64,000 nt of DNA from an uncultured Ruminiclostridium sp. (GTDB taxonomy: Bacteria; Bacillota; Clostridia; Oscillospirales; Ruminococcaceae), in NCBI GenBank assembly GCA_947627695.1, contig CANQXF010000011.1, positions 22,541-86,540 of the forward strand, given 5' to 3'. The first letter of the stretch is position 1. The number at the start of each line of letters is the position of its first letter. A program made the position numbers and the translations under genes. This document shows positions 42,644 to 53,444 of the stretch, piece by piece. The notes below the pieces were generated by a model. It was not told the DNA's origin, searched no databases, and was given only the letters and a program-made list of their open reading frames with translations.

Positions 42644-43273
42644 TCATCTTTCCAACACCCATTCCTCTATCTTCCACTCCCCGCCCTCATTAACAGCCTT
42701 TACCTCCGCCGTTCTGGGCGTTTCGTACACGTCGACGTAGGGAACTACCGCGGTAAATTCCTCATCGCTTACCGCCGTTATCTCGCTGTTTTCGGGGGAC
42801 CATACGTTTTCCCCCTTGGATTCAGCGTCGATATTTTTGCAAAGCACGCCGTCAATATCCTTGTAGAACGCAAAATCCTCATCTAAATTCAGATAAAAAT
42901 TCCCGTCCAGCCATTCCTTTGTGAAGTAATGTTCAACGTCCTCTTTAAGCTCCTCCAACGTCTGATAGCTGCCCTTTACGGGGGAGTACCTGAATCCGTT
43001 TGCGTCCTCATACACCGTCTTATCGTCAACAGGCAGCTCGCAGCGGTTGAATATAGCGTAAAACCTGTCTGCAATTGGAATTATCTCCTTTATGACTTCC
43101 AGCGCCTGCTCCTCGTCAAAAGCCTCTTCCGTTTCGGCAGGAATTTCGCTCTGCTGTGAAACGCTTTGGGAGGAATTGCTCGTTTGGGAGGACTGTGTGT
43201 TTTCGTCCGCGCACCCCGAAAGGAGCGTTGCCGCCATAATAAACGCAATTGCTTTTTTCATCTTGTCTACCAT
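42644..43273 (-). CDS. Lipoprotein of unknown function
   Basis: A ~205-209-residue lipoprotein with lipobox LLSGC (signal ~1-21), a Ser/Gln/Thr-rich spacer and a C-terminal domain ending VNEGGEWKIEEWVLER, which resembles IseA/DUF3887-like or NTF2-like lipoprotein ends. The start is ATG 43273 or 43261 (MKKAIAF). It overlaps the transglutaminase gene stop, so the two are coupled. Confidence 0.8.
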   Translation of the reverse strand: MVDKMKKAIAFIMAATLLSGCADENTQSSQTSNSSQSVSQQSEIPAETEEAFDEEQALEVIKEIIPIADRFYAIFNRCELPVDDKTVYEDANGFRYSPVKGSYQTLEELKEDVEHYFTKEWLDGNFYLNLDEDFAFYKDIDGVLCKNIDAESKGENVWSPENSEITAVSDEEFTAVVPYVDVYETPRTAEVKAVNEGGEWKIEEWVLER

Positions 43274-44283
43274 ATGTAAAAATGTCCTATCTCACCGTAT
43301 GTCCTCATAAAGCGGGAATCGTGATACCCCTGCTTCATCATCACCTTTTCGATACCTGCGTCGAATATGTAGGGTATACCGCCGATGTACAGCTGATTCC
43401 AGCAGTGGTCTCCTGCTCCTCCCGAAGGATTTGTGTGCCACCCGTATATCATCTGCGTATCAAACCCCAGCGCTCTTGTAAGGTACTTGAACGCCCCCGC
43501 AAAGTCATAGCACACCCCATAGCCCTTGTTCAGGAGCTGCAAGGCATACAGCTGTTCTCTGTAACCCGACAGGGAATCGGGAATAAGCAAAGTCCGTTCA
43601 AAATAGCTGAACTGCATTACATAGTCGTACACCGCCCTCAGCTTCTGCACGTCCGTCATTCCGTCTGTGATTATGCTGTCAAGTATAGGCTCTATCACGT
43701 CGTCCAGCTCGTTATAGCCGCTGGAGATATATTTCCCGCTGTTTTGCGGCGGCTGTTGGACTGGGGATTCAGTGGGAGCCGCAGTGGTCGTGGTAGTTAC
43801 CACGATTTTTTCATCGCTGAGATAGTCTGAGTGAATGAAGTACCCGTCGTCCAGCTTGCAGTAATCGGTATCCGTTACCGCAACTACGGTCACAGCGTCG
43901 TTTATCTTGTAAAAATTCACCTTTGTGCTGCCGATTATCGCCTTGACTCGACTGCATATCCAGTTGGTATTGACGTACATCACGCAAGACTGTATCTCCG
44001 TTTCCGTCCACTCAGGAGCAGGCTCGGTAGTAGTGACCACAGTTATGGTTGTTGTAACAGCCGTCGTCGTTTCACTTTTCTCTTCGCCGTCAGCTTTCGC
44101 ATCTTCGTCGTCAGCCTTGGTGGTGGTGGCCTCCGTTATTTTCGTTTCGCTTTCTTCGGGAAAAACTATGGCAGCAGGAGCGTCGCTTGTGCCCTGCACG
44201 TTTTCGCTGTTCTCCGAGCAGCCCGCCAGAAACAGCCCGGCGCATACACAAAGTACAGAAACGATTTTAACGCCTTGCTTCAC
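43267..44283 (-). CDS. Transglutaminase-like lipoprotein
   Basis: A 338-residue protein with lipobox LAGCSEN, a long Thr/Glu-rich region with TTTAVTTT-type runs, an SH3-like stretch, and a C-terminal transglutaminase-like domain: Cys in GYGVCYDFA, His in GDHCWNQ and Asp in IFDAG. Such domains act as surface proteases or crosslinkers. Its promoter (TTGACA, 17 bp, TAAAAT near 44310-44340) is upstream. SD AAAGGAGG. Confidence 0.88.
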   Translation of the reverse strand: MKQGVKIVSVLCVCAGLFLAGCSENSENVQGTSDAPAAIVFPEESETKITEATTTKADDEDAKADGEEKSETTTAVTTTITVVTTTEPAPEWTETEIQSCVMYVNTNWICSRVKAIIGSTKVNFYKINDAVTVVAVTDTDYCKLDDGYFIHSDYLSDEKIVVTTTTTAAPTESPVQQPPQNSGKYISSGYNELDDVIEPILDSIITDGMTDVQKLRAVYDYVMQFSYFERTLLIPDSLSGYREQLYALQLLNKGYGVCYDFAGAFKYLTRALGFDTQMIYGWHTNPSGGAGDHCWNQLYIGGIPYIFDAGIEKVMMKQGYHDSRFMRTYGEIGHFYIW

Positions 44284-44445
44284 AGCTTTTCCCTCCTTTA
44301 AAAAATACTATGCATAATAATTTTACATTTTTATGCATAATTTGTCAATATATGACGTTATAAAATATAAAAACAGCGTGCCGCAAAAAAGTCCCGCCGA
44401 CGTAAAATCTGCGGCGTGACGCTCAATGCAGCACGCAATTTATCA

Positions 44446-45153
44446 TTATTTTTTCTTTCCCGCTTTAAGCAGCTCGGCGCTCTTATACTTGTCTCTCCAC
44501 ATTTTTATGAAATAAAACGCCAGCGCCACAAAGAAAACTATCCCTACCCATATCCATCTTGTAGCAGGATTTATCCCCGCCTCAACTCTTGTAAGCCCCG
44601 CAGTTTCTTTCATCAGACCGTCGCTGTCAGGCAGGCTCAGCATTTTTTCACCGCTGAAAAACAACGCCATATTCCTGAAATATACGCCTATCTTCTGAAA
44701 TTCGTCCTTCTGCTGTGCTTTAAGGGTTATCCTTACCTTTTTCGCTCCCTCAGGGACAGGGTAGTATTCCTCCTCCGTTCCTATGCTGAACCTTGAGTAG
44801 TTTTCCCGCCCGCTTATCTCTCCTGTGGAAACGCTGAACAGCATTTCTCCAGTTTCATCGGCAAATTCCACCGTGCAGCTCCCGCTGTCCTTTACATTGA
44901 CGCCGTTTCCTCCGTCCACACGGAAAAGAAAGCCTGTCGCTCCCTCGCTTACGTCAGCTTCATAAACCGCCTGATATTCGGTCTTTTCGCTTTGAGCAAA
45001 ATATATAGACTGGCTCATCTCGTCGTATGCTACCGTATCACCCTGCCAGCTTATATTGTTATATTCCGCCGTAATATTGATATCTTCAGCAAAAATCGCC
45101 GCTGAAAGAACGAGCGCCGCCACCGTTCCCGCCGCAAATCCAAGCAGCCTCAT
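44446..45153 (-). CDS. Secreted/anchored protein of unknown function
   Basis: A 235-residue protein with signal peptide (1-~22), a ~165-residue beta-rich extracytoplasmic region (WQGDTVAYDEMSQSIYF...) that looks like a carbohydrate-binding or jelly-roll module, a C-terminal TM helix (~205-225) and a Lys-rich tail. No family recognised. Its start overlaps the smpB stop by one base. Confidence 0.78.
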   Translation of the reverse strand: MRLLGFAAGTVAALVLSAAIFAEDINITAEYNNISWQGDTVAYDEMSQSIYFAQSEKTEYQAVYEADVSEGATGFLFRVDGGNGVNVKDSGSCTVEFADETGEMLFSVSTGEISGRENYSRFSIGTEEEYYPVPEGAKKVRITLKAQQKDEFQKIGVYFRNMALFFSGEKMLSLPDSDGLMKETAGLTRVEAGINPATRWIWVGIVFFVALAFYFIKMWRDKYKSAELLKAGKKK

Positions 45154-45614
45154 CAGTTGTTCCTCTCCTTCAGCGTCCGTCTTATCATGCGGTCAGCGTC
45201 CCGCTTTGCGGCGTCCTCCCGCTTGTCGTACAGCTTTTTGCCCTTGCACAGCCCTACCTGCACCTTGACCCTGCTGCCCTTGAAATACATCGAGATAGGA
45301 ATAAGCGTAAGCCCGCCCTGCTTTACCTGACCGTAAAGCCTCATTATCTCCCGCTTATGCATAAGCAGCTTTCTCTCTCTCAGCGGGTCACGGTTGAATA
45401 TGTTTCCCTTTTCGTAGGGAGCAATATGCATCTGCTTCACCCACGCCTCGCCGTTTTCAATGCTTATCCACGCCTCTTTCAGGCTCACGCCGCCTGCTCT
45501 TATGGATTTCACTTCCGTTCCGCAAAGCTCAATACCCGCTTCAATGCTTTCCAGAATGAAATATTCGTGGCGCGCCTGCCTGTTTTCAGCGATAGTCTTT
45601 ATATTTTCAGCCAT
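45153..45614 (-). CDS. smpB: SsrA-binding protein SmpB
   Basis: A 153-residue protein with the full SmpB pattern: NRQARHEYFI, GIELCGTEVKSIRAGGVSLKEAW, MHIAPYEKGN, RKLLMHKREI and the basic KREDAAKRDADRMIRRTLKE tail. It binds tmRNA in trans-translation. No ssrA gene is seen in the window. Confidence 0.97.
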   Translation of the reverse strand: MAENIKTIAENRQARHEYFILESIEAGIELCGTEVKSIRAGGVSLKEAWISIENGEAWVKQMHIAPYEKGNIFNRDPLRERKLLMHKREIMRLYGQVKQGGLTLIPISMYFKGSRVKVQVGLCKGKKLYDKREDAAKRDADRMIRRTLKERNN

Positions 45615-45720
45615 ATCTTCTCCTGCAAATCAACATATCCGCCTTGCCTAAATTACAGGCGGCATAACTCAACGCTATTCATTATACAATATTTTTCCCC
45701 TTGTTGCAATAGTCACGCCC

Positions 45721-46506
45721 TTATTTTCTCTGCTTTTTCGCCGCAATTACACAAATGATGACAGCCAATACCACTGCTCCCCACATAACGCCCAGTATCA
45801 CAGCCACCGAAACGCTCTCCTTTTGCGAGGGCGGCTCTGCGGCGTATGTAATACCGTTTCTCACAGCGTATTTTTCGGCGTAGGACCCTCTGCGGCAGTG
45901 TATCACAACGTTGTCCGAATTTGCGAAAGCATTTGAAGAGATACTTTTCACCGAATGTGGGATATAAACGCTTTCCAGCCTCATACAGTTGTTAAAAGCG
46001 CCTGATCTTATGCTTGCCGTCTTGTCTGGAATTACAACGCTCTTTAAATAAACGCAGTTTTCAAAACAACACGACGGAATTATCTCCAGACTTCCCGACA
46101 GCTTCACGCTTTCCATAGCGCCGCAATCCTCAAATGCGCCATATCCCAGCGTTTCAACGCTGTCGGGTATCTCTGCGCTTTTCAGCGAAATACAGCCGCT
46201 GAACGCCTGCGACCCTATCTCCATAAGTCCGTCAGGGAACGTGACCTCCTGCAGCAACACCATATCCCGAAAGGCGTTGTTTGAAATTTTCGTCACTCTT
46301 CTCCCGTTTATTTCAGCGGGAATATCGAGCCTTGAGATATTTTCCTGCGAACAGCCCGTTATTTCCAGCGTCCCGTCATACTGTATATCGAATTTGTACA
46401 GCTTGTAATCCTCAGTGCCTTCCGCAAAAGCATTCGCACTAAATGCCGAAAGCATACAAACCGCCGCCGTAAACACAGCCGCCGCTTTAAAAATCAACTT
46501 TTTCAT
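45721..46506 (-). CDS. BspA-like leucine-rich-repeat surface protein
   Basis: A 261-residue protein with signal peptide (1-~28), about five TpLRR/BspA repeats (ISNNAFRDMVLLQEVTFPDGL and alike, period ~23), and a C-terminal TM helix before KKQRK. Members are cell-surface adhesion-type proteins. It is a paralogue of the next gene (46510). Confidence 0.88.
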   Translation of the reverse strand: MKKLIFKAAAVFTAAVCMLSAFSANAFAEGTEDYKLYKFDIQYDGTLEITGCSQENISRLDIPAEINGRRVTKISNNAFRDMVLLQEVTFPDGLMEIGSQAFSGCISLKSAEIPDSVETLGYGAFEDCGAMESVKLSGSLEIIPSCCFENCVYLKSVVIPDKTASIRSGAFNNCMRLESVYIPHSVKSISSNAFANSDNVVIHCRRGSYAEKYAVRNGITYAAEPPSQKESVSVAVILGVMWGAVVLAVIICVIAAKKQRK

Positions 46507-46509
46507 TTT

Positions 46510-47301
46510 TCACTCCTGTTTATTCCGCTTTTTCGCCGCAATAACGCATATCACGACCGCCACTATCACCGCCGACCAGACCCCTGCGATGATACCGAAG
46601 GTCAAAGCGCTGTCCCTTGCCGAATTGGGATCTACGACGCACTCAATATCATATCTCTTTGCGTATTTTCTGGCATTGCTCCCCGCCGCACAGTATATCT
46701 TCACCTTGTCGCTTTTGTTAAATATATACCCGCCCAGCTCCTTTGCCGAATCAGGTATCACCACCTTTTCCAGCACTTCACATTCAGAAAATGCGTACCT
46801 GTCTATCTCCTCCACCCCGTCAGGCAGAACTATCTCCGTCAGCCCGCTTCCTGAAAAGGCGTACGTTCCGATGAAAGTCACCCCGTCGGGAATATCGATT
46901 TTTTTCAGACTTTCACATTCATAAAAGCAGTAAGAGGGAATATCGTCTATATTTTTGGGAAGAACTACCTCCTCCAGGCTTGTACAGCCGTAAAACGCCG
47001 AGGAAAATATCGTCGTAACGCAGTCTGGAATGACCACCCTTTTCAGATTTGTCATCTCATTGAATCCTCCCGCCGCAGTTACTGTCATACCGTTTATCTC
47101 AGCGGGAACGATTATCTCCTCCGCGGCTATATTCGTATATCCCGTCACCTTTGCCGCCCCGTACCCGTCAGGTTCGTATATGAAATTGCCGTATATCTGA
47201 ACGTATACATCAGGATTCCAGTATTCGTCCGCCAGAACCGCCGTGCAAGCCGCCGCCATTGTGCAAACCGCCGTCAAAGCGGCAAAAACTTTTCTCAACA
47301 T
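46510..47301 (-). CDS. BspA-like leucine-rich-repeat surface protein
   Basis: A 263-residue paralogue of the 45721 product: signal peptide MLRKVFAALTAVCTMAAA, TpLRR repeats with period ~23 (AFYGCTSLEEVVLPKNI), and C-terminal TM helix plus KKRNKQE. The start chosen is ATG 47301 with AAAGGA ten bases upstream; in-frame ATGs at 47310 and 47364 are possible. Three bases separate it from the next gene, so it is an operon. Confidence 0.87.
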   Translation of the reverse strand: MLRKVFAALTAVCTMAAACTAVLADEYWNPDVYVQIYGNFIYEPDGYGAAKVTGYTNIAAEEIIVPAEINGMTVTAAGGFNEMTNLKRVVIPDCVTTIFSSAFYGCTSLEEVVLPKNIDDIPSYCFYECESLKKIDIPDGVTFIGTYAFSGSGLTEIVLPDGVEEIDRYAFSECEVLEKVVIPDSAKELGGYIFNKSDKVKIYCAAGSNARKYAKRYDIECVVDPNSARDSALTFGIIAGVWSAVIVAVVICVIAAKKRNKQE

Positions 47302-47429
47302 AAAAATCATTTCCTTTTGTCCCTTTGATAAACCCATTATACCAAAATTCCCCGCATAATGCAATTACAAAACGGTAACAATCCTGCAAGAAAAATTTTC
47401 AAAACTTGCAAAAATTTTTGCTTACCCCC

Positions 47430-47458
47430 TTGAAAAAGTGTATAAAGTATGGTAAAAT
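47430..47458 (+). promoter_or_regulatory. gdhA promoter
   Basis: TTGAAA (47430-47435), 17 bp, TAAAAT (47453-47458). The ~125-nt leader holds two hairpins: CCGCA/TGCGG near 47502-47518 and a perfect GCAGTAC/GTACTGC at 47527-47546. Confidence 0.75.
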
Positions 47459-47564
47459 AGAACACAGATATTTTCATTACAATGAAGTAATGCAACACGG
47501 CCGCATTTTTCCTGCGGCAAATTCACGCAGTACGGCATTGTACTGCATTTTCTTTGTCCGATAA

Positions 47565-48944
<1,380 letters not shown>

Positions 48945-48948
48945 AAAA

Positions 48949-48978
48949 TTTGCCGACCTTTTGGTCGGCAATTTTTTT
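48949..48978 (+). terminator. gdhA terminator
   Basis: Stem TTGCCGACC / GGTCGGCAA with TTTT loop and seven T. Confidence 0.9.
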
Positions 48979-48979
48979 A

Positions 48980-49129
48980 TAGTGAACAGTGCAAAGTGAA
49001 CAGTACAAAGTTGTGGTGCGGCTACGTCGCAGATTTGAATTGCCGTTTATTTATTTCGGGCAATCTTGAATCGTCCGCAAAGCGGACACCACAACTTTTA
49101 ACTTTACACTATGCACTGTACACTGTTAA
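48980..49129. mobile_element. MITE-like imperfect palindromic element
   Basis: About 150 bp with ~40-bp imperfect inverted ends (AGTGAACAGTGCAAAGTG ... CACTATGCACTGTACACT) converging on GTTGTGGTG / CACCACAAC. It has no ORF. The inner part has a further near-repeat around ATTTGAATTGCC / GGGCAATCTTGAAT. Confidence 0.7.
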
Positions 49130-49197
49130 GACTGAAAAAATTTTTCCCAACCACCCAATGACCCCCATCAAAAATGCACTTTACAGTCGAAAGGCAG

Positions 49198-50775
49198 ATG
49201 AGAATGATGGATTCAAAAATACTTGAAGAATACGCCGAACGTGTCTACGGCTATGCGGTGAACCGTACATTTTCCCGTGACGAAGCGGACGAGCTTTCAC
49301 AGGAAATACTGCTGACCGCCTTGCAGGAGCTGCCGAAGCTCCGCAATGAGGAAAGGTTTGAGCCGTGGCTTTGGGGCGTTGCCAACAATGTAGCCAAGAC
49401 TTTTCGGCGTCGAATGGGAAAACAGCGCGCGATGTATTCCTATGACATACCCGAAGACCTGAGTATTTTCGATGAATACACAGTGGAGAGCGAGGAGCTT
49501 TACGACCGTTTGCGCACCCGAATATCTATGCTCTCCGCAGCCTACCGTGACATTATCATTCTCTATTACTACGACGGTCTTTCCACAAAGGAAATATCCG
49601 AAAAGCTGAATATTCCCGAGGGAACAGTCACCTGGCGTTTATCAGCGGGACGGACCAAACTGAAGCGGGAATTAGAGCCCTACGAGGCTCCTCCCGAGAA
49701 AGGAAACAAATCTATGAACGAAAGTGCATTAAGACCTGCAAAATTGGAAATAGGAATATACGGCAGTGGCAACTACCACGGAAACGAGCCTTTTCCAAAC
49801 GTATACATCAACGACGCTCTTTCCCAAAATATTCTTTACAATTGCTATGAAAACGGAAAAACAGTAGAGGAGCTGGCAAAGATATGCGGCGTTCCCGCCT
49901 ATTACATTGAGGATAAGGTAAACACTTTAACATACCGCCGCGCCCTTATCTCCCTGCCTCAGGGCAAATACCGCACCGATTTTGTAATAAGGAGCAAAAG
50001 GCACAGTGATTACTGGGAAAACAACGCTATGACAGCAATGGCTCCCATAGCAGACCAACTGCTTGCGACACTCAAAGCCATGACCTCAGAAATATATCAG
50101 ATAGACCATTATAAAGCGGGAAAAAGCGAAAGCGACCTTTTCTACCTTTATTCCGTGCTTGCCTTCATAAAGCAGGCAAGACAGAGTGGCACCGAATATC
50201 CCCAAATACAGCCCAATTATGACGGGAATAGCTTCCGGTATATCGGCCGGACGGAAAACGCAAAGCTGTATGGAATAGGCGGAAATATAAACAACAACAG
50301 AGGCTCAAGAGGGAGCTATGAATATCGTGCTTACCAATTCGGCAAATACGAGAGCATCTCGATGCTTCCCTTTGATTCCCGCATAAATGTCTGCGAGGAT
50401 ATTCTCACAACAGGAACCACAGACGACAAATACAACACCGCCGAAGCTATAAAGGAAGGACTGCTGATAAAAAGGCTTGAAAACGGGGAACTGTACGTCA
50501 ACGCCCCTGCCTTCACCAAAGAGCAGAAAGCAGTGTTTGACGCAACAGCGGACAAATATCTTGAGCCCCTTATGCCCGAATACAACGCTCTTTTCAACCG
50601 CTTTGCCGAAGGCTATGAGGCTCTGATACCCTCTCACCTCTCCGACGATGCAAAACGTCTTTCCTACGGATTTTTTGACGGCTTGCTTTCCGTGCTGTTT
50701 GAATACGGGGAGAAAAACGGCATTATCGCCCCTCCCGAAAGCAAGCATTGTGACGTTCTGATACAGTTCAAGTGA
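49198..50775 (+). CDS. ECF sigma-70 factor with large C-terminal extension
   Basis: A 525-residue protein. Residues ~1-165 are an ECF sigma factor: region 2 (DEADELSQEILLTALQEL, WLWGVANNVAKTFRRR) and region 4 (LSAAYRDIIILYYYDGLSTKEISEKLNIPEGTVTWRLSAGR). Residues ~175-525 form an extension with a second helix-turn-helix-like part (GKTVEELAKICGVPAYYIEDKV) and a large unassigned domain that could sense a ligand. Start ATG 49198 follows GAAAGG. No anti-sigma gene is adjacent, so the extension may do that job. Confidence 0.85.
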   Translation: MRMMDSKILEEYAERVYGYAVNRTFSRDEADELSQEILLTALQELPKLRNEERFEPWLWGVANNVAKTFRRRMGKQRAMYSYDIPEDLSIFDEYTVESEELYDRLRTRISMLSAAYRDIIILYYYDGLSTKEISEKLNIPEGTVTWRLSAGRTKLKRELEPYEAPPEKGNKSMNESALRPAKLEIGIYGSGNYHGNEPFPNVYINDALSQNILYNCYENGKTVEELAKICGVPAYYIEDKVNTLTYRRALISLPQGKYRTDFVIRSKRHSDYWENNAMTAMAPIADQLLATLKAMTSEIYQIDHYKAGKSESDLFYLYSVLAFIKQARQSGTEYPQIQPNYDGNSFRYIGRTENAKLYGIGGNINNNRGSRGSYEYRAYQFGKYESISMLPFDSRINVCEDILTTGTTDDKYNTAEAIKEGLLIKRLENGELYVNAPAFTKEQKAVFDATADKYLEPLMPEYNALFNRFAEGYEALIPSHLSDDAKRLSYGFFDGLLSVLFEYGEKNGIIAPPESKHCDVLIQFK

Positions 50776-50805
50776 TATTATTTTTATACTGAATTTTCAG
50801 TCAAA

Positions 50806-50846
50806 AGCCGCCCTGACGAAAAACTGCGTCAGGGCGGCTATTCTAT
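50806..50846. terminator. Bidirectional terminator
   Basis: Stem AGCCGCCCTGACG / CGTCAGGGCGGCT between the ECF gene and the convergent SpoIID gene. Confidence 0.9.
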
Positions 50847-50918
50847 TCACTTTTTGTTTTTCACGTCCTGCTCCCTGAAAAAAATCAACTGCGCTCATCA
50901 CCGAACGCAGTTGTGTTT

Positions 50919-52280
50919 TTACATTACATAAGCCCCCTGGAAATAAAACTCCAGTATCTGCTTATAATCATACCCCTTGTACTTTGCAAGGAAATGCGCT
51001 CCGTACTGGCTCAGTCCCACTCCGTGACCATAGCCGTAGGTGGTGAACGTGAACTTGTCGGTGCTCTTGTCGTAGTCGAGCTTAAAGCTGGTGGAATTTA
51101 TTCCGTAGCCCATTACAACGTTTCTCATCGTATTGCCTGTAATGGTGACCGTTCTTCCGCTGCTGTTCACATACGTTGTGTGACCGCCTACGCTTATGGT
51201 GCCCACGTAAACGTGGTCGACGTATGATTTTATCTCAAACCAGTCTGACGGGTCTCCCGAAAGGGAAATGCCCAGCGCTGTCTTTACCTTGTCCTTCATA
51301 ACGCTTGAAGAAAAGCTCTTTGTTACGCCGAAGTAAGGGTCGTACAGGTCGTCAAGCTCACACCTCACGCTTTGCAGATACGGGTAATCAACTCCCCATG
51401 TGTTCAGCGAAGACGCCGTATAGCCTGCGGTGGACGCGCTGTAAACCGCCTGTATCAGCTCACCGTTATAGTAGATACCCTCGCCGAACACCTCGTCCAC
51501 AAGCCTGTACATCTTTGAGGAAGCGTCCCTCATAGCTACGTTGGGTATCTCGCCGTGGTCGTTATATTTTTTTACATATGTATAGGCGGCGACTATCTGC
51601 GCTTTTATCGCCTCATCAGCGAAAATATCGCCTATCTCGCCCATAACTACCTGCGCCAGAATGTCTTTTCCGTCCCCTTCGGCGTATACTCCGTGTACCT
51701 GATCGTAAACTTTAAAGGTCATTCCTGAAGGATCATTATCAGACGGCTTTGTAGTCGCCTCTGTCGTAGTGGTGGTAGCTTCCGTGGTAGTGGTAGTAGT
51801 TTCGGCAGTTGTTGTCGTCGTTGTCGTCTCGGCAGTTGTTGTGGTAGTTTCCTCTGTGGTCGTTTCCTCAGGCTCTGTTTCAGCTTCTCCGATAGTGGTA
51901 ATATCCGAATCTTCCCCCGTCGTCTCCTCTGTCGTACCGACAAACAGTCCCAACGGCGGGAAACCGTCCTGCTCCGTTATGTCAAACGGCAGGGACGACA
52001 TTACATCAGGCTCAGGTCCCACGTTAGGTCCGATAGATTGAATAAGCCCCTCCGTTACTGTTGAGGAATAAGGCGGTATCGTATACGTCGGTATATCTCC
52101 GTCTTCCGTTTCGTAAGGAGTAGTCTCTTCATTTGCCGTCACTGTCTGGGACTCGGTCTGCTGTTCGTCGCTCTCCTCCTCCATAACGCTGGGTACTCTG
52201 CCCGTAACGCCGAATAAATATACATAAACCAGCGCTATGACCAGTGCCAGCGTTATCTGCACCAGTGTTGATTTTTTCAT
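50919..52280 (-). CDS. SpoIID/LytB-domain surface protein
   Basis: A 453-residue protein with N-terminal TM (~7-26), a long Thr/Glu-rich stalk (TTTTTAETTTTTT and alike, ~95-200), and a SpoIID domain (~215-450) with MGEIGDIFADEAIKAQIVAAYTYV, YGYGHGVGLSQYGAHFLA and a typical TGNTMR. SpoIID domains cleave or bind peptidoglycan glycans. It is not beside other sporulation genes, so a cell-wall role in vegetative cells is likely. Confidence 0.9.
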   Translation of the reverse strand: MKKSTLVQITLALVIALVYVYLFGVTGRVPSVMEEESDEQQTESQTVTANEETTPYETEDGDIPTYTIPPYSSTVTEGLIQSIGPNVGPEPDVMSSLPFDITEQDGFPPLGLFVGTTEETTGEDSDITTIGEAETEPEETTTEETTTTTAETTTTTTTAETTTTTTEATTTTTEATTKPSDNDPSGMTFKVYDQVHGVYAEGDGKDILAQVVMGEIGDIFADEAIKAQIVAAYTYVKKYNDHGEIPNVAMRDASSKMYRLVDEVFGEGIYYNGELIQAVYSASTAGYTASSLNTWGVDYPYLQSVRCELDDLYDPYFGVTKSFSSSVMKDKVKTALGISLSGDPSDWFEIKSYVDHVYVGTISVGGHTTYVNSSGRTVTITGNTMRNVVMGYGINSTSFKLDYDKSTDKFTFTTYGYGHGVGLSQYGAHFLAKYKGYDYKQILEFYFQGAYVM

Positions 52281-52302
52281 AAATGTCCTCTCTTATTGTC
52301 TT

Positions 52303-53379
52303 TTACCCCTCAAAATCCTTTATCCAAGAGGTATCCCATTGCCTTCCTGCCCATTGCGTGTTGTATATATTATAATAAGCGTCAAACATTTTGCGCTTGA
52401 CCTGACCGTTATCGTTATAGCCGCTGTTGTCGATGAATTTGCTTGTATCAAGCACGTTGCTTTCATCATCTCTTACCTTTCTCGCCACGACTACCAGTCT
52501 TGCATTTGAAAATCCTGAAAAATCGCAGGTGGAAAGCGTCAGCAGCTCGTCCCCGTACTCAAGGTCTATCCCCGTGTAATAGTAGCTTCTGTCAAGACAT
52601 TCCGCCACGTAGCTGTCAAATTCGCTTTTGTTGTGGAAGCTGACGTTCTTCTGATATTCAAACACCTCGCCCATATCCTCGGTGGTGTTTGTGAGAAATA
52701 CGGAGAAAATAAGGTATTGATTTTTCTTGTAGATAGTATCGAAGTTTACCAGATAATGCTCCTTGAGAAAATCAAACCCACTCTGACTGCCAAGCCCTGC
52801 TCTGTAATATGAAAGCGGCTCGAACATATTTCTCGTTATCAGATTGTGACCGTATATTATGGTATTCGCAGGCATAGAGTCAGCCGTTATTGGAACCTCG
52901 TAGTCTGCAAATATAGTGCCGTTTGCGGTAGGGTCCTTGCGCCAGTTGTGGCTGAGGTAAAATTCGTTGTCGGTAGTCTGCACCACCGCCGACTGTATCC
53001 ACGGATATATCTCCACAAAGCCCACAACGTCGTTGTTTTCCTTATAGTATTCCGCATATTCCTCAAGAATGGAAACTTCCTTCTGCTCCGTCTGACCGCT
53101 TGAGTTGGTAACGTTCATCTGCACGGAGATAAGGTCGCTGGAGGGCTCGCCTCTGTAATCCAGCATATTATGCTGTTCCTTTTCCAGCTCGTCGGTGCGT
53201 ATGAAATAAAACCATATGATTATGACGGTAGCCGCTATCAGAACTAAGATAGCCGTGATGAAAACTATCTTTCTAACTACCTCTCCCGGGGGATCTCCCT
53301 TGCAGGGAAACAGCGACTGCCAAACCGTCTGTTTCTTCTTGCTTTTTACTTTCTTTTTTACAGGTTCAAATTCAGGCAT
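52303..53379 (-). CDS. Class B-type sortase
   Basis: A 358-residue protein with one N-terminal TM (~38-60), then a sortase domain: His in IIYGHN, Cys in TLSTCDFSG, Arg in ARLVVVARKVR. First of three adjacent sortases in one leftward run. No LPxTG- or NPxTN-type substrate is seen in the window. Confidence 0.92.
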   Translation of the reverse strand: MPEFEPVKKKVKSKKKQTVWQSLFPCKGDPPGEVVRKIVFITAILVLIAATVIIIWFYFIRTDELEKEQHNMLDYRGEPSSDLISVQMNVTNSSGQTEQKEVSILEEYAEYYKENNDVVGFVEIYPWIQSAVVQTTDNEFYLSHNWRKDPTANGTIFADYEVPITADSMPANTIIYGHNLITRNMFEPLSYYRAGLGSQSGFDFLKEHYLVNFDTIYKKNQYLIFSVFLTNTTEDMGEVFEYQKNVSFHNKSEFDSYVAECLDRSYYYTGIDLEYGDELLTLSTCDFSGFSNARLVVVARKVRDDESNVLDTSKFIDNSGYNDNGQVKRKMFDAYYNIYNTQWAGRQWDTSWIKDFEG

Positions 53380-53444
53380 TTGTTGTTTGCACCTTCCTTA
53401 AATGTATAGACCGCAGCTTTGTTTTTGCTGATACAGCGCCGTTT

